Assembly (NCBI GenBank): GCA_026225565.1
Contig: JAMFTA010000222.1
Location: 1 to 33,701 of the forward strand
Reading direction: 5' to 3'
Length of the DNA: 33,701 bases
From: Caulobacter sp.
GTDB taxonomy: Bacteria; Pseudomonadota; Alphaproteobacteria; Caulobacterales; Caulobacteraceae
The position numbers and the translations under genes are program-made. Below, piece by piece: positions 1 to 8,116 of this stretch; within the stretch, counting starts at the first letter, position 1; every line of letters begins with the position of its first letter. The notes below the pieces were generated by a model. The model was not told the DNA's origin and made no database searches. It was given only the letters and a program-made list of their open reading frames with translations.

Positions 1-969
<969 letters not shown>

Positions 970-1875
970 TTAAGCGGGCGCGCCGGCTTTCACCGGCGTC
1001 GCAGTTGCGGTGGTCGCGGCCGGAACGGCGGCGGCGGTGGTGGTCGGCGCAGCGGGCGCTGCGGCCGGCGCCGGCGTGGCGTGCTTGGCCACCCAGGCGT
1101 CGAAGGTCGGCTGATCCACCACGTCCACCTCGATGGGCATGAAGGAGTGATCGACGCCGCAAAGCTCGTTGCATTCGCCATAGTAGCGGCCGGTCTTTTC
1201 GGTCTGGAACCAGACCTGGTTGATCCGGCCCGGCACGGCGGTGACCTGCACTCCGAAGGCGGGAATGAAGAAGGCGTGCAAGACGTCGGCGCCCGCCACC
1301 AAGACCTTCACCGTCTTGCCCACCGGCACGACGATCGGATTGTTCACCGCCAGCTTATAGGGAAGGCCGGCCTTGGCCGAATCCGCTTCGCTGAGGGGAT
1401 TGGAGACATATTCGGCGATGTGCTGGTCGGGATATTCATAGGACCAGTACCACTGGTTGCCGGTGGCCTTCAGGGTGAGATCGGCCTTGGGCGTATCGTG
1501 ATATTTGAACAGGAGCGGGAAAGAGAAGGCCGCGATGAACACCAGGATGATCACTGGCGCGAGCGTCCAGACGATCTCCAGCTTGGTGTTGTGGGTGAAC
1601 TTCTGCGGGACCGGGTTGGCCTTCTTGTTGTAGCGGATAACGATCCAGGTCAGCAGCGCCAGCACGAACAGGCTGATGATGACGATGATCGGCAGCAAGA
1701 TCAGGTCGTGGAACTGCGCGGCTTCCCGGCGCATTTGATCGCCGGCGGGCTGCAGACCGATGCCGCCATCGGTGGGCATACCCAGAGTCGCCGCCCAGGC
1801 GGGCAGCGCCATTGCACTCGCGAAAAGCGAGGCCACGGCGAAACCGGCCCGCGTCTTCAACCGTCCCATCGCCAT
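970..1875 (-). CDS. ctaC: Cytochrome c oxidase subunit II
   Basis: CuA-bearing subunit that takes electrons from cytochrome c and passes them to subunit I. The 301-residue protein has a signal peptide (about residues 1-28, ending PAWAA), two transmembrane segments (about 55-75 and 95-120), and a periplasmic cupredoxin domain. The CuA site is plain: GECNELCGVDHSFMPIEV supplies both Cys, the Glu, the His and the Met, and an upstream His lies in DVLHAFFIPAFG. The last 40 or so residues are a low-complexity Ala/Pro/Thr tail, presumably a flexible periplasmic extension. Start is the ATG at 1875; a second in-frame ATG two codons later (1869) is possible. It is first of the visible ctaC-ctaD operon, with a 214-base gap to the divergent MerR gene. 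Confidence 0.97.
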   Translation of the reverse strand: MAMGRLKTRAGFAVASLFASAMALPAWAATLGMPTDGGIGLQPAGDQMRREAAQFHDLILLPIIVIISLFVLALLTWIVIRYNKKANPVPQKFTHNTKLEIVWTLAPVIILVFIAAFSFPLLFKYHDTPKADLTLKATGNQWYWSYEYPDQHIAEYVSNPLSEADSAKAGLPYKLAVNNPIVVPVGKTVKVLVAGADVLHAFFIPAFGVQVTAVPGRINQVWFQTEKTGRYYGECNELCGVDHSFMPIEVDVVDQPTFDAWVAKHATPAPAAAPAAPTTTAAAVPAATTATATPVKAGAPA

Positions 1876-2027
1876 GCTCGCTCATTCCCCTCGTTCGCAC
1901 GCATCAACGCCCACGGCTGACCGTGCGAGGGTCTAAATGCGCGCCGTGATCCTAGACGCCAGCCCATAACGCCTACGTCAGGACTTGCCAAGGCGATAGG
2001 ACGTTTCATCGCCACAGACCGCTTTGA

Positions 2028-2057
2028 TTGACGTTGACGTAAAGGTGATCCTATAAG
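2028..2057 (+). promoter_or_regulatory. MerR-type promoter with LiuR-like palindromic operator
   Basis: A 16-base near-palindrome, TTGACGT-TG-ACGTAAA at 2028-2043, lies upstream of the MerR-family gene. Its first six bases (TTGACG) also serve as a -35 element. A -10-like TATAAG follows at 2052-2057, giving an 18-base spacer with the palindrome inside it, the arrangement expected where a MerR dimer distorts a slightly long spacer. From memory, LiuR-type regulators bind ACGT-centred palindromes of this kind. It implies autoregulation and probably control of the downstream acyl-CoA dehydrogenase. Binding is inferred. Confidence 0.6.
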
Positions 2058-2089
2058 GGCGCAACAAGAAACGGCAGGGAGTTTTCGTC

Positions 2090-2563
2090 ATGGCAATCGA
2101 GCTTCGCCGGCCCGAACGGGCATTTAGCATTCGCCAATTGTGTATGGAATTCAAAGTCACGCCGCGCGCCTTGCGCTTCTATGAGGACAAGGGCCTGCTC
2201 TCGCCGGCGCGCGAGGGGGTGAACCGGGTCTATCACAACCGTGATCGGGCCCGGCTGCAACTGATCCTGCGCGGCAAACGGGTGGGCTTCAGCCTGGCGG
2301 ATATTCGCGAGATCCTGGAACTCTATGACGAGAAGGACGGCGGAGCGACTCAGATGGCCTGCTCCCTGAAGAAGTATCGCGAGCGAATCGTCGAGTTGCA
2401 CAGCCAGCGCGATGACATCGACGGCGCCATCGCCGCCCTGGAAGAGGGTTGTGCGTGGCTGGAAAAACAGCTCTTGGACGTGCGTCCGGATTTATTGCCC
2501 CAGGCCGACGACTACGATTCAGTGTTGCGCGGCCGTCTCGTCGGGGTGCCCGGCCACGGCTGA
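2090..2563 (+). CDS. MerR-family transcriptional regulator, LiuR-like
   Basis: DNA-binding regulator of 157 residues. The N-terminal winged helix-turn-helix is visible as FSIRQLCMEFKVTPRALRFY (about residues 10-29) followed by EDKGLLSPAREG. After it come LILRGKRVGFSLADIREILE and a coiled-coil dimerisation helix. The ELYDEKDGGATQ segment resembles the LiuR branch of MerR proteins, which control branched-chain amino acid and acyl-CoA catabolism in proteobacteria. It lacks the cysteine pattern of metal-sensing MerR proteins. Start ATG has AGGGAG eight bases upstream. The acyl-CoA dehydrogenase follows on the same strand after 89 bases, which fits a regulator-target pair. The inducer, probably an acyl-CoA, cannot be read from sequence. 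Confidence 0.88.
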   Translation: MAIELRRPERAFSIRQLCMEFKVTPRALRFYEDKGLLSPAREGVNRVYHNRDRARLQLILRGKRVGFSLADIREILELYDEKDGGATQMACSLKKYRERIVELHSQRDDIDGAIAALEEGCAWLEKQLLDVRPDLLPQADDYDSVLRGRLVGVPGHG

Positions 2564-2592
2564 CCCCAGAATAGACCTTCCCCATATCCGCT

Positions 2593-2612
2593 CCGCCGCC
2601 ATCGTGCGGCGG
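2593..2612 (+). terminator. GC-rich hairpin between regulator and acyl-CoA dehydrogenase
   Basis: A perfect 7-base inverted repeat, CCGCCGC at 2593-2599 and GCGGCGG at 2606-2612, encloses a 6-base loop. There is no T-run after it, so it could be a weak terminator, an attenuating hairpin or an mRNA-stability element between the two genes. Confidence 0.35.
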
Positions 2613-2652
2613 CTCCCTCCACCGCCTGACCGCCTGAATATTGGAATCATCG

Positions 2653-4440
2653 ATGCCCTATCACGCCCCTGTTCGCGACCACGTCTTCCTTCTGCGCGAT
2701 GTGCTCGATCTTGACCGCTACGCCAACCTGCCGGGCTTCGCCGACGCGGCGATGGATACGGTGGAGCAGATCCTGGAAGAGGGCGGCAAGTTCGCCGAGG
2801 GGGTGCTCGCCCCCCTGAACAGCATCGGCGACAAGGAAGGCTGCCACTGGGCCTCGGACAACACCGTCACCACCCCCAAGGGCTTCAAGGACGCCTATAG
2901 GCAGATGGTCGAAGGCGGCTGGCCGGCGCTGGGCTCCGAGCCCGCATACGGCGGCCAGGGTCTGCCGGCAGTGGTCAATGTGGCGTTTTCGGAGATGACC
3001 TCCTCGGCCAATATGGCGTTTGGCATGTATCCGGGCCTGACCCACGGCGCCTATTCCGCCATCCTGGAAGGCGGCACCGAGGAACAGAAGACCCTCTATC
3101 TGCCCAAGATGGTCTCCTTCCAGTGGGCTGGCACCATGAACCTGACCGAGCCCCAATGCGGCACGGACCTGGGCCTGCTGACCACCAAGGCCGTACCGCA
3201 GGCGGATGGGACCTACAAAATCACCGGCCAGAAGATCTGGATCTCTGGCGGCGAGCAGGACCTGACCGAGAACGTCATACACCTGGTGCTCGCCCGTATC
3301 GAAGGCGCGCCGGCTGGGGTGAAGGGCATCAGCCTGTTCATCGTGCCGAAATTCATTCCCGACGCGAACGGCAATCCGGGGGTGCGCAACACCGTCGCCT
3401 GCGTCGGCCTGGAAGAAAAGATGGGCATCCACGGCAACGCCACATGCGTCATCCAACATGACGAATCCACCGGCTGGCTCCTCGGCGTCGAAAACGCCGG
3501 TCTGAAGCTGATGTTCGTGATGATGAACGAGGCGCGCCTGGGCGTCGGCGTTCAGGGCCTGGCCCAGGGCGAGGCCGCCTATCAGGCCGCCGTGGAATTC
3601 GCCAAGGACCGCCTGCAAGGCCGCTCCCTCACCGGTCCGAAGAACCCGTCAGGCCCCGCCGACCCGATCATCGTCCACCCGGATGTGCGCCGCATGTTGA
3701 TGGACGCCAAGGCTACCCTGGAGGCCGGGCGCCTGTTCCTGCTCTGGACCGCCCTGCATGGGGACCTGGCCAAGCGCAGCCCCGACGCGGCGGTGGTGGA
3801 AAAGGCCCACGACTACATGGGCCTGATGACCCCAGTCTTGAAAGGCTATCTGACCGACAAGGGCTTCAAGATCTGCTCGGACGCCATGCAGGTGCACGGG
3901 GGCTCGGGCTTCACCGAACACTTCCCCGCCAGCCAGTACCTCAGGGACTGCCGCATCAGCCTGATCTATGAAGGCACCAACGGCGTCCAGGCGCTTGACC
4001 TGGTTGGCCGCAAGCTGGCCGCCAATGGCGGTCGGGCGGTGATGAGCTTCTTCGCCGAGATCGACGGGTTCGTGGCCGAAAACGCTGGCGACGAGAGTCT
4101 GAAGCTATTCGTGGACGCCCTCGCTGGCGCCAAGGCTAAGCTGCAGGAAGCCACCTTCTGGCTGATGCAGAATGGCCTCGCCAACCCCGACAACGCCGGC
4201 GCCGCCTCCACCGACTACATGCACCTGTTCGGCCTGACGGGTCTTAGCTACATGTGGGCCCTGATCGCCAAGGCCGCAGGCGCCAAGATCGCGGCCGGTG
4301 AGAGCGATCCCTTCTACGCCAACAAGCTGGTCGTCGGCCGCTACTTCATCGATCGCCTGCTGCCGGAAACCGACAGCCACCTGGCCAAGCTGAAGACCGG
4401 CGCGGCCGCCATGATGGCCTTGCCCGCCGAGGCGTTTTAA
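2653..4440 (+). CDS. Acyl-CoA dehydrogenase, long DmdC-type with extra C-terminal domain
   Basis: FAD enzyme that oxidises an acyl-CoA to its 2,3-enoyl-CoA, feeding electrons to electron-transfer flavoprotein. From the ATG at 2653 the protein has 595 residues, about 200 longer than classical acyl-CoA dehydrogenases. This matches the subfamily with an N-terminal extension and a C-terminal helical domain that includes 3-methylthiopropanoyl-CoA dehydrogenase (DmdC) and many unassigned beta-oxidation enzymes. MNLTEPQCGTDLG and KIWISGGEQDLTEN are the FAD/substrate segments, MQVHGGSGFTEHFPASQYLRD the core helix, and IYEGTNGVQALDLVGRK holds the catalytic base, Glu440. A TTG at 2641 would add four residues, but a GGA eight bases before 2653 favours the ATG. 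Substrate is unknown; the LiuR-like neighbour hints at branched or medium-chain acyl-CoA. Confidence 0.93.
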   Translation: MPYHAPVRDHVFLLRDVLDLDRYANLPGFADAAMDTVEQILEEGGKFAEGVLAPLNSIGDKEGCHWASDNTVTTPKGFKDAYRQMVEGGWPALGSEPAYGGQGLPAVVNVAFSEMTSSANMAFGMYPGLTHGAYSAILEGGTEEQKTLYLPKMVSFQWAGTMNLTEPQCGTDLGLLTTKAVPQADGTYKITGQKIWISGGEQDLTENVIHLVLARIEGAPAGVKGISLFIVPKFIPDANGNPGVRNTVACVGLEEKMGIHGNATCVIQHDESTGWLLGVENAGLKLMFVMMNEARLGVGVQGLAQGEAAYQAAVEFAKDRLQGRSLTGPKNPSGPADPIIVHPDVRRMLMDAKATLEAGRLFLLWTALHGDLAKRSPDAAVVEKAHDYMGLMTPVLKGYLTDKGFKICSDAMQVHGGSGFTEHFPASQYLRDCRISLIYEGTNGVQALDLVGRKLAANGGRAVMSFFAEIDGFVAENAGDESLKLFVDALAGAKAKLQEATFWLMQNGLANPDNAGAASTDYMHLFGLTGLSYMWALIAKAAGAKIAAGESDPFYANKLVVGRYFIDRLLPETDSHLAKLKTGAAAMMALPAEAF

Positions 4441-4459
4441 GTTCCCCTGTTATTCAGAT

Positions 4460-4515
4460 CGCCCTCGCGAAGAGCCCAAACCGGCACACGCTAAAGCTGG
4501 CTCTCCGCGGGGGCG
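4460..4515. terminator. Long hairpin between convergent genes (bidirectional terminator candidate)
   Basis: Arms 4460-4476 and 4499-4515 pair over 17 positions with two mismatches (CGCCCTCGCGAAGAGCC against GGCTCTCCGCGGGGGCG), with a 22-base loop. The structure fills the gap between the acyl-CoA dehydrogenase stop (plus) and the carrier-protein stop (minus, 4517). It could end transcripts from both sides, although neither side has a clear T-run. Confidence 0.55.
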
Positions 4516-4516
4516 C

Positions 4517-4816
4517 CTAGGCGGCCGTCAGCCTGGCCATCATGGCCTCGATGGCGTCGATGCAGACGAAGTTTTCCGGAGTCATCTCAGCTTGCGGGAT
4601 GAAGATGTCGAACTCCCCCTCGATGGCCAGCATCAGATTGACCATGTCGAGCGAACTCAGCCCCGCCTCGCGCAGGTTGTCAGTCGTTCCCACGGTCTTG
4701 GAGATGGCCCGCTTGACCAACATGCGCTGAACGATGGCGCAAATTCGCATCGCTGCCGCCTGGGGCGCCATGGCGTCCATCACGATCTCCACCTTGGGGG
4801 CCGACATCTTGCTCAC
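4517..4816 (-). CDS. Acyl carrier protein-like, probable partner of the amino acid:[carrier protein] ligase
   Basis: Small carrier protein (99 residues) whose phosphopantetheine arm would hold an acyl or aminoacyl group as a thioester. The core has the four-helix carrier pattern: TTDNLREAGLSSLDMVNLML with Ser55 as the attachment site, here in an SSL rather than the usual DSL context, then AIEGEFDIFIPQAEMTPENF and a closing helix. The start is taken as GTG at 4816 because AGGGA sits 6-7 bases upstream; the ATG three codons on (4807) would be 15 bases from it. It diverges from the acyl-CoA-dehydrogenase-like gene and the aminoacyl ligase across an AT-rich 262-base gap. In Bradyrhizobium and Agrobacterium similar small carrier proteins are encoded beside such ligases and are aminoacylated by them, so this is the expected substrate. 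Confidence 0.88.
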   Translation of the reverse strand: MSKMSAPKVEIVMDAMAPQAAAMRICAIVQRMLVKRAISKTVGTTDNLREAGLSSLDMVNLMLAIEGEFDIFIPQAEMTPENFVCIDAIEAMMARLTAA

Positions 4817-4858
4817 CGTTTGTCCCTTTATTGGCCGCCAATATAGGTCGCCAGCGAT

Positions 4859-4879
4859 GAACGGGTTCTAAAACGGTTC
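4859..4879 (+). promoter_or_regulatory. AACGG(G)TTC repeats, possible activator site
   Basis: Two related motifs lie 12 bases apart in the divergent gap: GAACGGGTTC (a perfect 10-base palindrome, 4859-4868) and AACGGTTC (4872-4879). They lie about 140 bases upstream of the sigma-54 element at 5017, a normal distance for an enhancer-binding activator. They also lie just upstream of the carrier-protein gene on the other strand. The regulator is unknown. Confidence 0.3.
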
Positions 4880-5016
4880 AAGTAAATCAGCCCGCGGTTT
4901 TTCAAATAAATCATCAATACCGAATTAACCACATCAAATTCATATAAATAACGCGTTTACCTGTTGTTATCATTAATAAAATCCAAGTTGCTCCGTTAGC
5001 GGTTTCTGCGTTTTTT

Positions 5017-5032
5017 TGGCATAGACATTGCT
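5017..5032 (+). promoter_or_regulatory. Sigma-54 (-24/-12) promoter
   Basis: TGGCAT, five bases, then TTGCT matches the sigma-54 consensus TGGCAC-N5-TTGCW with one mismatch and the exact GG-to-GC spacing. It lies on the coding strand 46 bases before the ATG of the acyl-CoA-dehydrogenase-like gene. Transcription would start near 5043, giving a leader of about 35 bases. A T-run directly precedes it and the whole gap is unusually AT-rich for this genome. An enhancer-binding protein would be needed; none is encoded in the window. Confidence 0.68.
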
Positions 5033-5078
5033 GTGACGAGGCGGAGGGAATGTTCCCTGCAGCGCTCGTGGATCGTCG

Positions 5079-6320
5079 ATGACCATTCATTATCTTGCCA
5101 AGCCGGCGGACGGGACCTCCGTAGCCGAGTTCGATCTGACCGAAGCCGGCTCGTCGCCGCGCCTGGTCGATCTGATCGCTCGGGCGCGAGAGGTGGCGGC
5201 CATCGCCGCCGCCCACGCCGTTATCGTGGACGCCGAAGGGCGCTTTCCTCACGAGGCCATCGCCGCCGCCAAGGCCGCCGGCCTGATCGGCGCCATGGTC
5301 CCGGTCGAACTTGGCGGCGAGGGCGCCGCCATCTCGACCATCGCCGAGGTCTGCTACACCCTGGCCGGCGGCTGCGCCTCCACCGCCATGATCTACGCCA
5401 TGCACCAGATCAAGGTGGCCTGCGTGGTGCGCCACAGCGCCCTCAGCCCCTGGCATCAGGATTTTCTGCGCCGGGTGGCGCGCAACCAGCTGCTGCTCGC
5501 CTCCTCCACCACCGAAGGTCAGGGCGGAGGCGACGTGCGTTCCTCCAGCGCCGCCGTCATGCATGAGCAGTCGCGGATCAACCTGGAGCGCGCCGCCACC
5601 GTCATGTCCTATGGCGAGCAGGCCGATGCCGTGGTCACCACCGCCCGCCGTGGGCCCGACGCCGCCGCCTCCGACCAGGTGCTGGTGGTGTTCGAAAAGG
5701 CCGACTACACCCTCGACCGGACCCTGGAATGGGAGACCCTGGGGATGCGCGGCACCCGCAGCGCCGGCTTCGCCATGAAGGCGACCGGTCGCGATCAGCA
5801 GATCCTGCCCGAGCCCTACGCTGACATCCACGCCCAGACCATGACCCCCGTCGCTCATATCCTGTGGGGCGGCGCCTGGGCTGGGGTCGCCGCCTCCGCC
5901 GTGGAGCGGGCCCGCCTCTACACCCGCAAGAGCGCCCGCGGCATGGAGGGGCAAACGCCCCCTAGCGCCGTCCACTTCACCCGCGCCGCCGCCGCCCTGC
6001 GCCAGTTGCGCACCCTGGTCGCCACCTCCCTCGCTCGCTACCAGGCCATCGAGCACGATCCGGCCGCCCTCGCCGCCATGGACTTCCAGACCGCCATCAC
6101 CCTCCTGAAGGTCGACGCCTCGGAACTGGCAGTGGCGGCGGTGATGAGCGCCATGCGCGCCTGCGGCCTCTCCGGCTATCGCAACGACGGCGACGCCAGC
6201 CTGGGACGGCACCTCCGCGACATCCTCTCGGCGCCGATCATGATCAACAACGACCGCATCCTCGCCAATGTGGCCATGTCGGCCTTGCTGACCGATACGC
6301 CCCAATCCTTGCACGACTGA
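5079..6320 (+). CDS. Acyl-CoA dehydrogenase-like flavoprotein lacking the usual catalytic Glu; probable (amino)acyl-carrier-protein oxidase
   Basis: Flavoprotein of 413 residues with the acyl-CoA dehydrogenase fold: an N-terminal helical domain with MVPVELGGEGAAIS (73-86), a beta domain with LASSTTEGQGGGDVR (140-154), and a C-terminal helical bundle. The segment that normally reads YEGT, holding the catalytic base, aligns here with GRHLRDILSAPIMINND (377-392), where residue 389 is Ile. A canonical 2,3-dehydrogenation by that Glu is therefore unlikely. A similar sequence is common in the monooxygenase-like branch of the superfamily. It lies 29 bases before the aminoacyl-carrier-protein ligase on the same strand, downstream of a sigma-54 promoter. 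By analogy with prolyl-S-carrier-protein dehydrogenases, it could oxidise the aminoacyl thioester; this is inference. The ribosome-binding site is weak (GGA about 8 bases upstream). Confidence 0.85.
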   Translation: MTIHYLAKPADGTSVAEFDLTEAGSSPRLVDLIARAREVAAIAAAHAVIVDAEGRFPHEAIAAAKAAGLIGAMVPVELGGEGAAISTIAEVCYTLAGGCASTAMIYAMHQIKVACVVRHSALSPWHQDFLRRVARNQLLLASSTTEGQGGGDVRSSSAAVMHEQSRINLERAATVMSYGEQADAVVTTARRGPDAAASDQVLVVFEKADYTLDRTLEWETLGMRGTRSAGFAMKATGRDQQILPEPYADIHAQTMTPVAHILWGGAWAGVAASAVERARLYTRKSARGMEGQTPPSAVHFTRAAAALRQLRTLVATSLARYQAIEHDPAALAAMDFQTAITLLKVDASELAVAAVMSAMRACGLSGYRNDGDASLGRHLRDILSAPIMINNDRILANVAMSALLTDTPQSLHD

Positions 6321-6349
6321 ACCCGCACCTCACCGAAGGGACCGATCCC

Positions 6350-7276
6350 ATGACCGCAACTGCCGCGACCGTTCTGGAAAAGCCCACCGACCGGCTGGAG
6401 CTTTTGGCGCAAACCCTGTTCCGCCCCATGGGCGCGGATGGGGTCTACGCGCGCACCGGCCTCTATGAGGGGGTGGTCGACGCCCTGGCGGCGATGATCA
6501 CCCGCTATCGCCATCCCCGCGCCGAGGTGTTCCGCTTTCCGCCGGTGATGAGCCGCAAGATGATCGAAACCTCCGGCTATCTGAAAAGCTTCCCCAATCT
6601 GCTCGGCTGCATGTGCTGCCTGCAGGGCAGCGAGGGGGAAATCCGCGAGACGGTGAACCGCTTCGTCGAAGGCGATCCGTGGACGGACGATCTTACTGCC
6701 GGCGACCTCGTACTCACCCCGGCCAGCTGTTACCCCGTCTATCCCATCGCCGCCGCGCGCGGGCCGGTCCCCAGCGAAGGCTTGCTGTTCGATGTGGCCT
6801 GCGACTGTTTCCGCCGCGAGCCTTCCAAGGATATCGACCGGATGCAATCCTTCCGTATGCGCGAATATGTCTGCATCGGCAGGCCCGAACAGATCCAGGC
6901 CTTCCGCGAGGACTGGATCGAGCGCGCCAAAGGCATCGCCGATCGCCTGACCCTGCCCTATACCGTCGATCTGGCCAACGACCCATTCTTCGGGCGGGGG
7001 GGCCAGTTGATGGCGGTCAGCCAGATCCAGCAGGCGCTGAAGTTCGAGCTTCTGATCCCGGTCATGTCGGAGGAAAAACCCACCGCCTGCATGAGTTTCA
7101 ACTACCATCAGGACCATTTCGGCGAGGTCTGGGGCCTGCACGGCGCCGACGGCGCCCTCTCCCACACCGGCTGCGTCGCCTTTGGCATGGACCGGCTGGC
7201 GGTGGCCATGTTCGCCACCCATGGGCTGGACGTAGACGCCTGGCCGGCCTCGGTGCGCGGGGCGCTGGGGATTTAA
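6350..7276 (+). CDS. Amino acid:[carrier protein] ligase (class II aaRS-like, atypical SerRS homologue)
   Basis: Homologue of the catalytic core of archaeal-type seryl-tRNA synthetase that, in characterised rhizobial relatives, activates a small amino acid with ATP and loads it on the phosphopantetheine of a carrier protein instead of tRNA. At 308 residues it lacks any tRNA-binding domain. Motif 2 is CFRREPSKDIDRMQSFRMREY (about 153-173, first residue omitted) and motif 3 is FGMDRLAVAMF (278-288). The expected zinc ligands are Cys127 (PASCYPVYP), Glu172 (FRMREYV) and Cys275 (HTGCVAFG). Each falls four positions before the ligands I recall for Bradyrhizobium Bll0957 (Cys131, Glu176, Cys279). 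Start ATG has AAGGGA nine bases upstream. It forms an operon with the preceding flavoprotein and is near a carrier protein. Amino acid specificity (Gly/Ala in relatives) cannot be read here. Confidence 0.9.
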   Translation: MTATAATVLEKPTDRLELLAQTLFRPMGADGVYARTGLYEGVVDALAAMITRYRHPRAEVFRFPPVMSRKMIETSGYLKSFPNLLGCMCCLQGSEGEIRETVNRFVEGDPWTDDLTAGDLVLTPASCYPVYPIAAARGPVPSEGLLFDVACDCFRREPSKDIDRMQSFRMREYVCIGRPEQIQAFREDWIERAKGIADRLTLPYTVDLANDPFFGRGGQLMAVSQIQQALKFELLIPVMSEEKPTACMSFNYHQDHFGEVWGLHGADGALSHTGCVAFGMDRLAVAMFATHGLDVDAWPASVRGALGI

Positions 7277-7284
7277 GCCCTGGC

Positions 7285-7384
7285 CTGTCATCCCGGACGG
7301 CGAAACCGATCCCGGATCCAGGCGGCGGGTGCAGGATGAAGCGCTGGGTCCCGGATAGCCGCTACGCGGCTTCCGGGATGACAG
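7285..7384. repeat. REP-like intergenic palindromic element
   Basis: About 100 bases bounded by a perfect 13-base inverted repeat, CTGTCATCCCGGA (7285-7297) and TCCGGGATGACAG (7372-7384). Inside the right half is a strong hairpin: CCCGGA-t-AGCCGC, loop TAC, GCGGCT-TCCGGG (7350-7377). Dispersed elements with TGTCATCCCGG...CCGGGATGACA ends are common between genes in alphaproteobacteria. This one lies between two convergent genes, where it may also end transcription from both sides. I see no second copy in this window. Confidence 0.75.
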
Positions 7385-7390
7385 CGAAGG

Positions 7391-8116
7391 CTAAGCCGTC
7401 CCCCCCGCATCCACGGTCAGGATCGTGCCGGTGACGTTCTTCGCCCCCTCGCTCATCAGATAGCTGACGGCGGCGGCCACGTCGTCCACTTCCGCCAAGC
7501 GTCGCAGGGCGCTGCGGTTGGCGATGCGGGCGCGGTCCTCCTCGCTCATGGCAGAGGTGAGGTCGGTATCGATGAATCCGGGCGCCACGGCGTTGACCGT
7601 GATCCCCAGGCCCCCAAGCTCGCGCGCCAAGGACTTGGTGAAGCCGACCATGGAGGCCTTGCTGGCTCCGTAGACGGACAGTCCGTTGAAGCCGGTGGAG
7701 GCCATGATCGAGGACATGTTGACGATCCGCCCACCCTGGCCCTGAGCCATCATGCTGCGGGAGATATATTTGGTCAGGATGATGGGCGAGAGGGTGTTCA
7801 GCCGGATCAGGGCCTCGATCCTGGCGTGGGTCAGATTGGCCAAGAGGCCCTCGGCGCTCCCGCCGGCGTTGTTGATCAAGCCGTAGATCGGCCCGAACTT
7901 GGCTTTCAGCGCGCGCGCCAGATCGCCAAGGGCGTCGGTGTCGGCCAGATCGGCAGCGTGGAACTGCAGCCGGCCGCCCGAGACGGCCATGGTCTCGGTC
8001 AGCGCCTCGCTCTCGCTGCGGGCCACGGCGATCACCTGGAAGCCCTCGGCGGCCAGGCGGCGGGCGATGCCGAGCCCCAAGCCCCGGCTGCCGCCGGTCA
8101 CCAGCACATTACGCAA
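7391..8116 (-). CDS. Short-chain dehydrogenase/reductase, FabG-like (3-oxoacyl-ACP reductase family)
   Basis: NAD(P)-dependent oxidoreductase of 241 residues, the usual classical SDR length. The cofactor motif is TGGSRGLG (7-14), then NNAG (82-85), and the catalytic Ser136, Tyr149 and Lys153 in VYGASKAS; PGFIDTDLT follows. With a carrier protein and AMP-forming ligase directly upstream on the same strand, it most likely reduces a beta-keto or related group on a carrier-bound acyl chain. The start is TTG at 8116, overlapping the ligase stop by 8 bases, with GGAG about 8-9 bases upstream; a GTG at 8107 is the alternative. It is the last gene of a three-gene operon and converges on the aminoacyl ligase across the REP-like element. 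Confidence 0.88.
   Translation of the reverse strand: MRNVLVTGGSRGLGLGIARRLAAEGFQVIAVARSESEALTETMAVSGGRLQFHAADLADTDALGDLARALKAKFGPIYGLINNAGGSAEGLLANLTHARIEALIRLNTLSPIILTKYISRSMMAQGQGGRIVNMSSIMASTGFNGLSVYGASKASMVGFTKSLARELGGLGITVNAVAPGFIDTDLTSAMSEEDRARIANRSALRRLAEVDDVAAAVSYLMSEGAKNVTGTILTVDAGGTA

Noticed and set aside
2647-3618. Open frame of 323 codons on the minus strand
   Set aside because: Antisense to the DmdC-type acyl-CoA dehydrogenase; no recognisable protein.
4914-6314. Open frame of 466 codons on the minus strand
   Set aside because: Antisense to the acyl-CoA-dehydrogenase-like gene; Gly/His-rich translation and no motif.
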